DNA from: Thermodesulfobacteriota bacterium
GTDB lineage: Bacteria; Desulfobacterota; DSM-4660; Desulfatiglandales; Desulfatiglandaceae
Direction of reading: 5' to 3'
Length of the DNA stretch: 60,707 bases
NCBI GenBank assembly: GCA_028278625.1
Contig: JANQDY010000124.1
Span: 1-60,707, forward strand
In this document: positions 27,419 through 35,853 of the stretch, piece by piece
How the letters are laid out: every line of letters begins with the position of its first letter
How positions within the stretch are numbered: the first letter of the stretch is position 1
Position numbers and translations under genes: made by a program
The notes under the pieces: generated by a model
The model's input: only the letters and a program-made list of their open reading frames with translations
What the model was told of the DNA's origin: nothing
Databases searched by the model: none

Positions 27419-28774
27419 ATGCAAACCAATAACGTCATTAATTTTGGATCTTTCGAAGAAAAAGTTGGGCGTTTCAGTCTTAAAGAGCGGACCTGCCTGA
27501 TTCCGGAAATGAACCGGCTGGGCAGCCATCTGCTGGCGGCCAATTTCAGAAGCTTCGACATACGGGCCAAGGTGCTGGAGACCTTTGCGGGTATGGACCT
27601 GGGCATGGCCCATACCTCAGGCAAGGAGTGTTTCCCCTGCCAGATTACCATGGGGGACATTCTCCATTTTCTCAAGCAGGAGTCTGAGCGCCTGGGACCG
27701 GCATTCGATGCTGAATCTTATGTCTATTTCATGCCCGAAGCGGATGGCCCGTGCCGTTTCGGCATGTACAACAAATATCAACGGATCGTTCTGGATTCCT
27801 TCCCGGGGTTCAGCGGACTCAGGATCGGAGCGCTTACCACGGCCAACGGTTATTCCCTGGACGGAATCATCGAGAAGAAAAGGGTGAGGGATCTCAGAAA
27901 GACCTCTTATGTAGCCCTTGTCATAGGGGATATCCTGGATCGTCTGTTATGGCGCGTGAGACCCTATGAAAAGGATCCTGGCCTTACGGACCTGGTGCTG
28001 GAAAGATGCCTTCTCTTTATGGTGGAAGCCTTTGAACGCTACGGGCGGCATCTCCGGTTTGATCAGATTCTTTCCAGGCTGGAAGCCGTCATCAACGAGG
28101 TAAAGGCGGTCATGGATCCTGAGATTCCGCGAAAACCACTGATCGGCATGGTGGGGGAGATCTATCTGCGAACCCATGTGAAGTCCAATCAGGATGTTAT
28201 TCGAATGCTGGAAAAACACGGTGGGGAAGTGGTGAATGCCTCTGTATCGGAATGGATCAATTTTACCAGTTATGAACGATTCAGGTCCGCCAAAAAGGCG
28301 CTCCGTTTCAGCCTGAAGCAACTGAAGTTGGACCTGTTGAAAGAGCATTTAATGGAACTTGTGACTTACGGCGGCGATCTCTTCTATCAGGAACACCGGC
28401 AACGGCAAATCTATAAAAGGGTCACGAAACTGGTTGATTTGGCGAAAGATCACAGGGTCGGCCACCTGGAAAACGTGCTCAATGAGCAGGATTTGTACAG
28501 TTTTGATCTGGGAACGGAGGCATGCCTGAGCATCGCGGGTATGGTGGAATATGTGAAAGAAGGGTACAATGGCCTGGTAAATGTCTATCCGTTCACATGC
28601 ATGCCGAGCATCACCACCAGCTCCATTGTGCGCCCCCTCATGAACCGGCTCAGGGTTCCCTATCTGGACACCCCCTATGATGCCAGTACGCAGCCCGGTC
28701 GGGAATCCGCTTTGCGGACTTTCATGTACCAGGCGGAACAGCATTTCAAGCGTCACGGAAGAGCGGATTTCTGA
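27419..28774 (+). CDS. 2-hydroxyacyl-CoA dehydratase D-component-like protein
   Basis: A 451-residue protein of the HgdB/HgdC-associated COG3580/3581 kind. Cysteines in SGKECFPCQ and ADGPCRFGMY are placed to bind a [4Fe-4S] cluster, as in 2-hydroxyglutaryl-CoA dehydratase subunits, and a further conserved region is FTCMPSITTSS. It begins two bases after the activase stop, so the pair should be made in fixed ratio. By family it would accept the electron from the activase and carry out a radical reaction or reduction, probably in the cytosol. The acyl-CoA substrate cannot be read from sequence. The C-terminal coding end lies one base before the start of the RNase G gene. Confidence 0.85.
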   Translation: MQTNNVINFGSFEEKVGRFSLKERTCLIPEMNRLGSHLLAANFRSFDIRAKVLETFAGMDLGMAHTSGKECFPCQITMGDILHFLKQESERLGPAFDAESYVYFMPEADGPCRFGMYNKYQRIVLDSFPGFSGLRIGALTTANGYSLDGIIEKKRVRDLRKTSYVALVIGDILDRLLWRVRPYEKDPGLTDLVLERCLLFMVEAFERYGRHLRFDQILSRLEAVINEVKAVMDPEIPRKPLIGMVGEIYLRTHVKSNQDVIRMLEKHGGEVVNASVSEWINFTSYERFRSAKKALRFSLKQLKLDLLKEHLMELVTYGGDLFYQEHRQRQIYKRVTKLVDLAKDHRVGHLENVLNEQDLYSFDLGTEACLSIAGMVEYVKEGYNGLVNVYPFTCMPSITTSSIVRPLMNRLRVPYLDTPYDASTQPGRESALRTFMYQAEQHFKRHGRADF

Positions 28775-28775
28775 T

Positions 28776-30296
28776 ATGGAAAAAAAGCCCAAAAGAGGAT
28801 CTCAAGCAGTGAAATCTAAAATGTTGATTAATGCCGTGGAAGCGGAAGAATTTCGAATCGCGGTGATCAAAGAGGGGCGGCTGGATGGGTTCTATATCGA
28901 GACCGCCGCGACGGAGCAGAAGACCGGGAATATTTACAAGGGGGTCGTGGAAAGAATCGAACCGAGCCTGCAGGCATGTTTTGTCAACTATGGCAGTGAC
29001 AAAAACGGCTTCTTGTCCGTAACGGATGTTCATCCGGAATACCATGGGCCCGAATCCGGTACCAGGAAGGAGGGGACCACACCCCGCATCGAAAAGACGC
29101 TGAAAAAAGGCCAGGAACTCCTGGTGCAGGTGACCCGGGAAATGCAGGGGCGTAAAGGCGCGCAATTGACCACGTATCTTTCTCTGGCGAGCCGGTATCT
29201 GGTTCTGATGCCCGGAAGCAAAGGCGGCATTTCAAAGAAGATTGAAGACGAAGAAGAGCGGCAGCGACTCAAATCCATAATGGGCAAGTTCAACCTTCCG
29301 GAAGGGGTCGGTTATATCGTTAGAACCGCGGCTCTCAAGCAAAGCAAAAGAGATCTGTCAAGGGATCTTAACCGGCTGCTCAGAATGTGGAAAAATATCA
29401 AAAAGAACGTTCAGGGGGCGGCACCGCTCACCCTGGTCCACAAGGAACAGGATGTTTGCTTAAGAACATTGAGGGACTATTTCACCAGTGAGATTTCCGA
29501 AGTGCTGGTGGATGACAAAGAGACGCTGAACAAGGTGAGGGATTACATGAAGGTCATATCCCCCAGACATCAGGGTCGTGTTAAGCTGTTCAAGGAGAAA
29601 CGTCCCATTTTTGCCCAATATGAGATCGAAAAACAGATCGAAACCATTTACCGGAATCGTGTCCCCCTCAAGTCCGGCGGATCCATCGTGATCGATCCCA
29701 CTGAGGCCCTGATCGCCATAGATGTCAATTCAGGCCGGTGGCGAACCGGCACCGATGTGGAGAATACGGCCTTCAAAACCAACATTGAAGCCGCCGAGGA
29801 GATTGCCCGTCAACTTCGTCTTCGGGATATGGGCGGGCTGGTTGTGATCGATTTCATTGATATGCGAGAGAAAAAGCATAATCGGGAAGTGGAGAAGGTG
29901 TTGCGGGATAAAACCAGGGAGGACAGGGCCAAAATCAGCATGTCCACCATCAGCAAATTCGGATTGATGGAGCTTTCCCGACAGCGACTCAGGCCTTCCA
30001 TCGAATCGGTCAGTTATCAAACCTGCGAACATTGCAAGGGCCGGGGTCTGTTGCCTTCCGTTGAAACCGCCGCCATTTCATTTTTGCGACGCATCCGCAT
30101 GGGGTTGAGCAAAAAGGGAATTCTGAAAGTGAAAGGGGTCCTTTCAGATGATGTGGTCGAGTACCTACAGAACCGTAAACGAAAAGATCTTGCGGATATG
30201 GAGTCGCGCTATGGCCTTGAAATCACCCTTCAGGGGGATTCGACACTGCCGCCGGACGGGGGGATTTTGGAATTCGTAAAAGAGGAACAGTCCTGA
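28776..30296 (+). CDS. rng: Ribonuclease G/E
   Basis: A 506-residue endoribonuclease for rRNA maturation and mRNA decay. An S1 RNA-binding segment (GNIYKGVVERIEPSLQACFV) starts near residue 50. The catalytic DNase I-like domain has AIDVNSGRW and VVIDFIDM, which hold the Mg-binding aspartates. A Zn-link motif CEHCKGRG follows near residue 415. It lacks the long C-terminal scaffold of RNase E, so the shorter RNase G form fits best. ATG 28776 is chosen because it follows the previous stop by one base; an upstream reading from 28677 would overlap the dehydratase gene by about 100 bases with unconvincing sequence. Confidence 0.95.
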   Translation: MEKKPKRGSQAVKSKMLINAVEAEEFRIAVIKEGRLDGFYIETAATEQKTGNIYKGVVERIEPSLQACFVNYGSDKNGFLSVTDVHPEYHGPESGTRKEGTTPRIEKTLKKGQELLVQVTREMQGRKGAQLTTYLSLASRYLVLMPGSKGGISKKIEDEEERQRLKSIMGKFNLPEGVGYIVRTAALKQSKRDLSRDLNRLLRMWKNIKKNVQGAAPLTLVHKEQDVCLRTLRDYFTSEISEVLVDDKETLNKVRDYMKVISPRHQGRVKLFKEKRPIFAQYEIEKQIETIYRNRVPLKSGGSIVIDPTEALIAIDVNSGRWRTGTDVENTAFKTNIEAAEEIARQLRLRDMGGLVVIDFIDMREKKHNREVEKVLRDKTREDRAKISMSTISKFGLMELSRQRLRPSIESVSYQTCEHCKGRGLLPSVETAAISFLRRIRMGLSKKGILKVKGVLSDDVVEYLQNRKRKDLADMESRYGLEITLQGDSTLPPDGGILEFVKEEQS

Positions 30297-30315
30297 GATA
30301 TCGAGGCCCCGACCT

Positions 30316-32145
30316 TTGTTCAATAATATCATTTATTTCATCGTTGTTCTTCTGATTTTCAATGTCAGTTATGCGGAAACCTCCCCAGACGATTCTTTGC
30401 TTTACGCCATTGCCGGCATGGCGGTCTGCTGGCTTCTTTTTGCTGTCTACTGCCGTCGATGCTTCAGGGACCTGGAACGGCGGAGAGCCGCCGGCCGGTA
30501 CCCCGAGGGCGCATTGGCGGAGCGATACGAGCGCCTGAATCTACGGTTGTCCATCCTGGCCATCCTGCTCTTTACCATTGACATCTATTTTTTCAGTTTC
30601 AAACAGTGGCTTCTGATGATCCCCGGCCTTGCCCGCTTTTCAGTGATTCAGGGGCTTGTGGCCGTTTCGTTGTTTCTCTTCTTTTTGAGCACCGTCTGGT
30701 ATGTTGCCTGGCCCGCTTACCGGGCGCTTTTCAGGATGAATGTGCAACGGCAAAGTTTCGTGCTGAGCAATTTACGGTTCAATCTCCCCGTCCTTTTTCC
30801 CTGGTTCGTTCTGACATCCCTCTATGATCTTCTGTCGCTGAGCCCTTGGACATCCACCAGTGCTTTTTTAAACAGCCTGTACGGCCAGATGCTCTTTTTT
30901 GCGGTTTTTCTCTCCCTGCTGGTTCTGATCATGCCCAAATTCATTCAATACTGGTGGGGCTGCAGACCCATTGAGGCATCGGAAAAAGGGAGACATCTTG
31001 CGGCGTTCTTGAAAGGACAGGGATTCCGATATCGCCAGCTGCTCAGCTGGCCCATTTTCGAGGGCCGCATGATGACGGCCGGCATTATGGGGATCGTTCC
31101 CAGGTACCGGTACATCCTGGTAACAGAGGCGTTGATGTCAGCCCTGACAACGGAAGAACTGGAGTCGGTCCTGGCCCACGAGATGGGGCACGCACGCTAT
31201 TTTCACCTGCTTTTCTACATTCTCTTCTTTGTGGGTTTCATGGTGATTTCCTTCGGGTTGTCGGATGTCTACATCTATTTGGCCTATGTCTGGTCACCCC
31301 TTGCGGATCTGATTTCGGAAGATGATGCCCGCTCCATGACCCTTTTCTATCTTTCCGTGGCAATCCCCATGCTGCTGACCCTTTTGATCTATTTCCGCTA
31401 CATCATGGGATTCTTCATGCGGCATTTTGAACGGCAGGCCGATCTTTATGCGGCGAAGGTTATGGGGACCCCCGCTTTCATCGTCAGTGCCCTTGAAAAG
31501 ATCGCATATTTGAGTGGAAAAGCCCGCGATTTACCCAACTGGCACCATTTCAGTATCGGACAACGGGTCGCGTTTCTGTTGAGAACGCTTCAGTTTCCCG
31601 GGCTGTTCAAGAAGCAGAACCGTTTGGTGCTGATATCTTTCCTGGTTTATCTGGCGGGTGTGGGATTTTTGGGGTACATCCTCAATTTCGGGGACATGAA
31701 AACCCATATGGCTTATGATATGGTCAGCAGGGAACTGAGCCGCAAGCTGGAAAAACACCCCCAGAATGTCAGTCTTGCCATGAACCTGGCCATGGTATAC
31801 CAGCGAATGGGAAAAGAGGCGGCCACCATGGATCTTTATGAGCAGATCATTCGGTGGAACCCCTACCAGGCGGTGGCGCTGAACAACCTGGCATGGATAA
31901 TGCTGACCGCTAAAGATCCCGGTTTGCGGAACAAGCGCCGGGCCCTGGCGCTGGCGAGAGAAGCGGTGGCACTGGATCCGCAACCCCAGTTCCTGGACAC
32001 CCTTGCGGAAGCCTGTTACCAGAACGATCAGATTGATGAGGCCCTTCGGATCATCCAGGAAGCCATCAAGCGGGCCAGGGAAAACAGGGCGTATTACGAA
32101 TCACAGTTAATGAGGTTCCGTTCCGAAAGGAGGCCATCCAAATGA
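30316..32145 (+). CDS. Membrane M48 zinc metalloprotease with C-terminal TPRs
   Basis: A 609-residue integral membrane peptidase. Several hydrophobic segments fill residues about 5-210. The zinc motif is AHEMGHARYFH (His288, Glu289, His292), with a third ligand likely in ERQADLYAAK, as in HtpX/Ste24 (family M48). Two more membrane spans flank about 300-370. The last 130 residues are TPR-like (NLAMVYQRMGKEAATM and ALNNLAWIML), probably for partner binding on the cytosolic or periplasmic side. The start is TTG at 30316, not well supported by a ribosome site. It overlaps the following aldolase gene by ATGA. A role in envelope quality control is known for the family. Confidence 0.85.
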   Translation: MFNNIIYFIVVLLIFNVSYAETSPDDSLLYAIAGMAVCWLLFAVYCRRCFRDLERRRAAGRYPEGALAERYERLNLRLSILAILLFTIDIYFFSFKQWLLMIPGLARFSVIQGLVAVSLFLFFLSTVWYVAWPAYRALFRMNVQRQSFVLSNLRFNLPVLFPWFVLTSLYDLLSLSPWTSTSAFLNSLYGQMLFFAVFLSLLVLIMPKFIQYWWGCRPIEASEKGRHLAAFLKGQGFRYRQLLSWPIFEGRMMTAGIMGIVPRYRYILVTEALMSALTTEELESVLAHEMGHARYFHLLFYILFFVGFMVISFGLSDVYIYLAYVWSPLADLISEDDARSMTLFYLSVAIPMLLTLLIYFRYIMGFFMRHFERQADLYAAKVMGTPAFIVSALEKIAYLSGKARDLPNWHHFSIGQRVAFLLRTLQFPGLFKKQNRLVLISFLVYLAGVGFLGYILNFGDMKTHMAYDMVSRELSRKLEKHPQNVSLAMNLAMVYQRMGKEAATMDLYEQIIRWNPYQAVALNNLAWIMLTAKDPGLRNKRRALALAREAVALDPQPQFLDTLAEACYQNDQIDEALRIIQEAIKRARENRAYYESQLMRFRSERRPSK

Positions 32146-33053
32146 CCGTAAGAATGTCCCTCAAAGGTTGTTTTCCTCCCATTCCCACACCCTTTGACAA
32201 AAAGGGGAGGATAGACCATGAGCACCTGGCAGCCAATCTTCAAAAATGGCGGAAAACACCCCTAAAGGGATTTGCCGTGCTGGGCTCCAATGGAGAGTCA
32301 GTCCTCCTCACTTCGGAAGAAAAGGTCAAGACCTGGCGGACCGCCGGAAAAGCCATTGGGAGAGACCGGCTTTTTATTGCTGGCTGCGGCTGTGAATCCA
32401 CAACGGAAACCCTTGATTTGATCGAAAAGGCGGCGATGGTCGGTGCCCATGCCGCAATGATTGTGACCCCCCACTACTATAAACCGCGCATGGATCACAA
32501 AGCCCTCTGTGCCCACTATACTTTTTTGGCGGACAGATCCCCCATCCCCATTATCCTTTACAATGTGCCAGGGTTCACGGGGATCGATCTGGAGGTTCGA
32601 ACCATCGCAGAACTGGGCCAACACGACAATATCATCGGCCTCAAGGAGAGCTCGGGGAATGTGGTCAAAATGGCGCAGGTGGTTGACCGGGTAGGGGACC
32701 GCTTTCAAGTCCTTGCGGGCTCGGGGAGTTTTTTGCTGCCGGCCCTTTCCATCGGTGCCGTTGGAGGCGTCATGGCCTTGGCCGCCGTGGCGCCCCATGC
32801 CTTGAATAACATTGTGGCGGCTTTTGGTGAGGGAGAGTTGGAGAAAGCAAAGGAAATTCAGCTCCGGCTCATTCCCGCAAATGCAGCCGTTACCACCGGC
32901 TTCGGGATTGCGGGGTTAAAGGCCGCCCTGGACATCTTGGGAATGTACGGCGGTCCGGTACGGGCACCGCTACGGCCCTTGGGAAAAGATCAAAAAGCCG
33001 AGATCAACCAAACACTCAAACGAGCGGGTGTGTTGAAAGTGGAAGAAGACTAA
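32142..33053 (+). CDS. Dihydrodipicolinate synthase/N-acetylneuraminate lyase family aldolase
   Basis: A 303-residue TIM-barrel aldolase forming a Schiff base with pyruvate. Lys168 in IIGLKESSG is the Schiff-base lysine and Tyr140 in LYNVPG the general acid. The pyruvate carboxylate site is in LGSNGES, where DapA usually has GTTGE. That loop and the overall length are closer to 4-hydroxy-2-oxoglutarate aldolase-like members, so a true lysine-pathway DapA is not assured. ATG at 32142 overlaps the M48 stop. Its stop (TAA 33051) overlaps that of a decayed convergent gene. Its last 105 coding bases are repeated at 44395, 11.4 kb away. Confidence 0.9.
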   Translation: MTVRMSLKGCFPPIPTPFDKKGRIDHEHLAANLQKWRKTPLKGFAVLGSNGESVLLTSEEKVKTWRTAGKAIGRDRLFIAGCGCESTTETLDLIEKAAMVGAHAAMIVTPHYYKPRMDHKALCAHYTFLADRSPIPIILYNVPGFTGIDLEVRTIAELGQHDNIIGLKESSGNVVKMAQVVDRVGDRFQVLAGSGSFLLPALSIGAVGGVMALAAVAPHALNNIVAAFGEGELEKAKEIQLRLIPANAAVTTGFGIAGLKAALDILGMYGGPVRAPLRPLGKDQKAEINQTLKRAGVLKVEED

Positions 33054-33060
33054 GGCAAAG
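32949..33060. repeat. Direct repeat copy A: 3' end of the aldolase gene
   Basis: This 112-base stretch, covering the last 34 codons of the aldolase plus the stop and seven bases, aligns without gaps to 44395-44506. I count seven mismatches (94 percent identity). This copy is part of the intact gene. It marks one edge of the 33054-44394 block, which is not otherwise related to the flanking genes. Confidence 0.9.
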
Positions 33061-33424
33061 CATTCAAGAAGGTTTCGATTCGTTTGCACCCCTCCTTGAT
33101 ATTCGGCAGATGTGTGTCCATATATGCTTCGGTCACGCGATCAGCCCCAGGCCAGGTTTCCAGCACCCTGGCACCGTCAAAGTCCACGGCCGCGACACGG
33201 TAACCATTTCGACCAGCTCACCAGTGATCTTCTCTTCTAGGGCCGGCTTCGGTTTGAATTTCTTCAATTCGGTGATCAACTTCGTGCTTGAATCCTGGCT
33301 TCCACCTTCCGCAAGTATTTCCTTCAGAATATCCTCTGGGCGCCTTTGTTTTCCTTTTTCTTGTCTCCACAAGAGCCAAAAGGCCCGACAAACTCAAATA
33401 TGGACACAACCCTTCGAAACACAA
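33050..33424 (-). pseudogene. Decayed gene fragment, convergent with the aldolase gene
   Basis: On the minus strand a convincing C-terminus reads VAAVDFDGARVLETWPGADR and then VTEAYMDTHLPNIKEGCKRI, ending at TAG on 33050-33052 inside the aldolase stop. Upstream, the protein-like sequence (RPEDILKEILAEGG, ITELKKFKPKPALEEKI) is in another frame, so a frameshift near 33200 is needed to join them. Staying in the C-terminal frame instead meets an in-frame TGA at 33218-33220. Either way no intact gene remains, and nothing recognisable precedes about 33424. The family is not identified. Confidence 0.55.
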
Positions 33425-33435
33425 AATTTTGTTAT

Positions 33436-33639
33436 CTATTTTGATTGGATTTCTGGGGAATGTAGTTTGTGGCGGGGACAGTCAACCGACCCAGATCCCA
33501 AGCCATCCTTTATGCCGTTTTTTACAAAATCCTGTTCAAAGCTCTTTTTCCCGATATTCAAATGCTCTGATTGAATCGTTGTATGTATGCTACCCAGATC
33601 CTTTTCAAGGTTTTTATTGATATGATCAGATTTCTTCAT
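33436..33639 (-). CDS. Possible small protein at the end of the peptide-system operon
   Basis: Reads as 67 residues beginning MKKSDHINKNLEKDLG. The start at 33639 overlaps the end of the preceding small gene by 14 bases, which would be consistent with coupling, but there is no good ribosome site and the C-terminal part (CPRHKLHSPEIQSK) has no clear character. It could be a real leader-like peptide or a chance reading frame. No homologue recognised. Confidence 0.25.
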   Translation of the reverse strand: MKKSDHINKNLEKDLGSIHTTIQSEHLNIGKKSFEQDFVKNGIKDGLGSGSVDCPRHKLHSPEIQSK

Positions 33640-33853
33640 GAGCGATCTCATCCGAAAGAATAAACGCGCCAAGGAAATGGATCATATCCTTGTTTGCCAG
33701 AGGCTTTAGTGCAATGCCGCTCGCAACGCATTCTTCCAATGCCTTGAAACCAGTGTGGTCTATTATGATGGAAAGTTCTAGAGGATGGAGGTTAATGGAA
33801 CCAGACGCTATTTCTCCCGAACTCTGTGTCTGCATTAAGTTGCTCATTGCCAT
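33626..33853 (-). CDS. Small protein (75 aa) downstream of the peptide transporter ATPase
   Basis: Reads MAMSNLMQTQSSGEIASGSI at the N-terminus, with GGAGG five bases before the ATG at 33853. It lies 24 bases after the transporter ATPase stop, on the same strand. The middle (LHPLELSIIIDHTGFKALEE) looks like a small folded alpha/beta domain and the C-terminus is acidic (DEIAHEEI). There is one cysteine. It could be a precursor peptide, an immunity protein or a regulator of the operon; no family is recognised. Confidence 0.5.
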   Translation of the reverse strand: MAMSNLMQTQSSGEIASGSINLHPLELSIIIDHTGFKALEECVASGIALKPLANKDMIHFLGAFILSDEIAHEEI

Positions 33854-33876
33854 TTCTTCCTCCAAATGCGTATGCG

Positions 33877-35853
33877 TTATACGGCAAAGCATGCGCTCCA
33901 ATGACCTTTGTTGAATTCTTTCAGCGTGGGTTCCTCATTTTCACAGATATCCTTTTTGATGCTGCAGAAGGCATAATAGGGACAGCCTAGTAAAGGTTCT
34001 TTTTCCATGGTGGAAAGAAGTGACGGTTTTGAGCGTCTAGCCCGTTCTTGATCGGGATCAGTGGTAAGAAGTGAAGATATAAGCGTTTTCGTATAAGGAT
34101 GGGCAGGGTGATCAGACACTTTTTCGGAAGGGCCGCATTCTACCACGCTTCCGCGATACATCACAAGAAGATAGGAACTCATCATGGTGACTATTTCCAG
34201 GTCATGAGAGATCATCACCAGGGCCATCCCCTGCTTCTGTCTGTTTCTGAACAAGCCCAGAATCCGTGATCGGATATGAGGATCCACGGCGCTTACCGGT
34301 TCATCCGCAAAAAGAAGCGCGGGGTTCAATAGAAGTGCTTTTGCAATAGCGACGCGTTGTTTCTGTCCATGGCTCAATTCTCCTGGAAATCGGTTCAGCA
34401 AATGAGGTTCAAGGTCAAGTTGCGCCATGAGATCAGCCGTTGCCCTTTCAATGCCCATCATATCCGGGTAAGACTTATGCAGTTTTACAGGCTCCAGCAG
34501 AATGTCTCTGATGCGCATTTTTGGGTTCAGGCTTGCATCGGGATTTTGAAACAGCATCTGCATTCTTGCCCGGTATTTTCTTAATTTGCCGTATTTCATA
34601 AGGGTCAAATCGATTCCCTCAAAGGTTACGGTGCCTTTTTGAAGAGGGATGAGGCGGGTTGCAGCCTTCATGGCCGTGGTCTTCCCCGCACTGCTTTCAC
34701 CTACAATACCCATGCATTGGCCCGGAAGAACATCAAAAGAGAGATGATTTACGGCGTTCTTCTTGTTCGATTTGAAGAGCAGGCTCCGGAACGTAAGATC
34801 GGATTCGTAACGCACCGACAGATCCCGGACGGTTATTATGGGGGCCTCATGTCCGGACAAAAACGACACTTGGTTTCCTGATGGGTTAGGCTTTGGGAGG
34901 GGAGGCCTTTCTTTCACAAGGCATCTGACGTAAACTCCGTTTGACGCCCAGATCGGTTTCGGCAGTCTTTCTCTGCAGAGCTTTTCCACATAACCGCATC
35001 TGTTCATAAACGGACATCCTCGTTCGGACTTGTTTGTTTCGGGTCGATGGGCGACGAGCTTGTCGTCGACCCTGTAAAGTGAGGCTAAAAGGTCGGCCGT
35101 ATAGGGGTGAAGTGGTTGCTTAAGCACATTTTTCACATTCCCGGATTCCATGACAACGCCTGAAAGAAGCACCGTCATGAAATCGGCGATTCTGGCGGCC
35201 ACGGTCATGTCATGGGTGATTACGAGCGCACCCATTCTCCGCTCGTCGCAAACGGATCGGATCAAATCCAATACCGTTACCTGGTTGGTTCGGTCAACCG
35301 CGGTCGTGGGTTCATCCGCAACAAGCAGATCCGGCTCGTTCAGCAGTGCCATTGCCACCAGGGTTCTTTGCCGCATGCCCCCGGACAACTGGTGCGGATA
35401 GGCTTTAAGGATGAAATCGGGATCGGGAAAACGAAGCAGAGAAAGGAGCATGTGAAAACGCTCCATTGCTTTGCCAGGGGAAATCCCTCCCCTTGCGGCG
35501 ATGTCAAGGGCTTGCCTGCGTATACTAAGAAAAGGGTTTAGGGTGGAATAAGCGGATTGGGGGATAAAGGTGATCCGCCTGCCCATAACGCGCCGGAGTT
35601 CATTGTCAGACATGGTGAAAATGTTATTTCCCTGAAAGAAAACCCGCCCTTTTATTTTCACTCCGGGAATCTGAAAACCGAGAAGTCCCAGTACGGCTAG
35701 AGCGGTTGTTGTTTTTCCGCTTCCGCTCTGACCAACAATAGCCGTTATTTCTCCTTTTTCAACTTCAAGAGACAGATCCCGCAAGAGGAAGGTGTGAATA
35801 CGGTCTTTTTCAATGCTTACGGCAAGGTTTTTGACGGATAGGAGATCAGACAT
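33877..35853 (-). CDS. Fused Opp/Dpp-type peptide ABC transporter ATPase (DppD-DppF in one chain)
   Basis: A 658-residue protein with two complete ABC ATPase domains. The first (about 1-330) has Walker A GQSGSGKTT, signature LSGGMRQR and Walker B DLLVADEPTT. The second (about 350-658) has GESSAGKTT, LSHGQKQR and LLFADEPVS. Each is followed by the oligopeptide-transporter extension with its cysteine cluster (GCPFMNRCGYVEKLC and GCPYYAFCSIKKDIC). In most bacteria these are two separate subunits; here they are fused, giving a heterodimer in one chain that would power the two permeases encoded upstream. ATG 35853 overlaps the AAA+ gene stop by eight bases, so its translation is tied to that protein. 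Confidence 0.93.
   Translation of the reverse strand: MSDLLSVKNLAVSIEKDRIHTFLLRDLSLEVEKGEITAIVGQSGSGKTTTALAVLGLLGFQIPGVKIKGRVFFQGNNIFTMSDNELRRVMGRRITFIPQSAYSTLNPFLSIRRQALDIAARGGISPGKAMERFHMLLSLLRFPDPDFILKAYPHQLSGGMRQRTLVAMALLNEPDLLVADEPTTAVDRTNQVTVLDLIRSVCDERRMGALVITHDMTVAARIADFMTVLLSGVVMESGNVKNVLKQPLHPYTADLLASLYRVDDKLVAHRPETNKSERGCPFMNRCGYVEKLCRERLPKPIWASNGVYVRCLVKERPPLPKPNPSGNQVSFLSGHEAPIITVRDLSVRYESDLTFRSLLFKSNKKNAVNHLSFDVLPGQCMGIVGESSAGKTTAMKAATRLIPLQKGTVTFEGIDLTLMKYGKLRKYRARMQMLFQNPDASLNPKMRIRDILLEPVKLHKSYPDMMGIERATADLMAQLDLEPHLLNRFPGELSHGQKQRVAIAKALLLNPALLFADEPVSAVDPHIRSRILGLFRNRQKQGMALVMISHDLEIVTMMSSYLLVMYRGSVVECGPSEKVSDHPAHPYTKTLISSLLTTDPDQERARRSKPSLLSTMEKEPLLGCPYYAFCSIKKDICENEEPTLKEFNKGHWSACFAV

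Noticed and set aside
32142..33053. Naming the aldolase dapA
   Set aside because: The LGSNGES loop differs from the GTTGE of classical DapA and no lysine genes are nearby, so only the family is stated.
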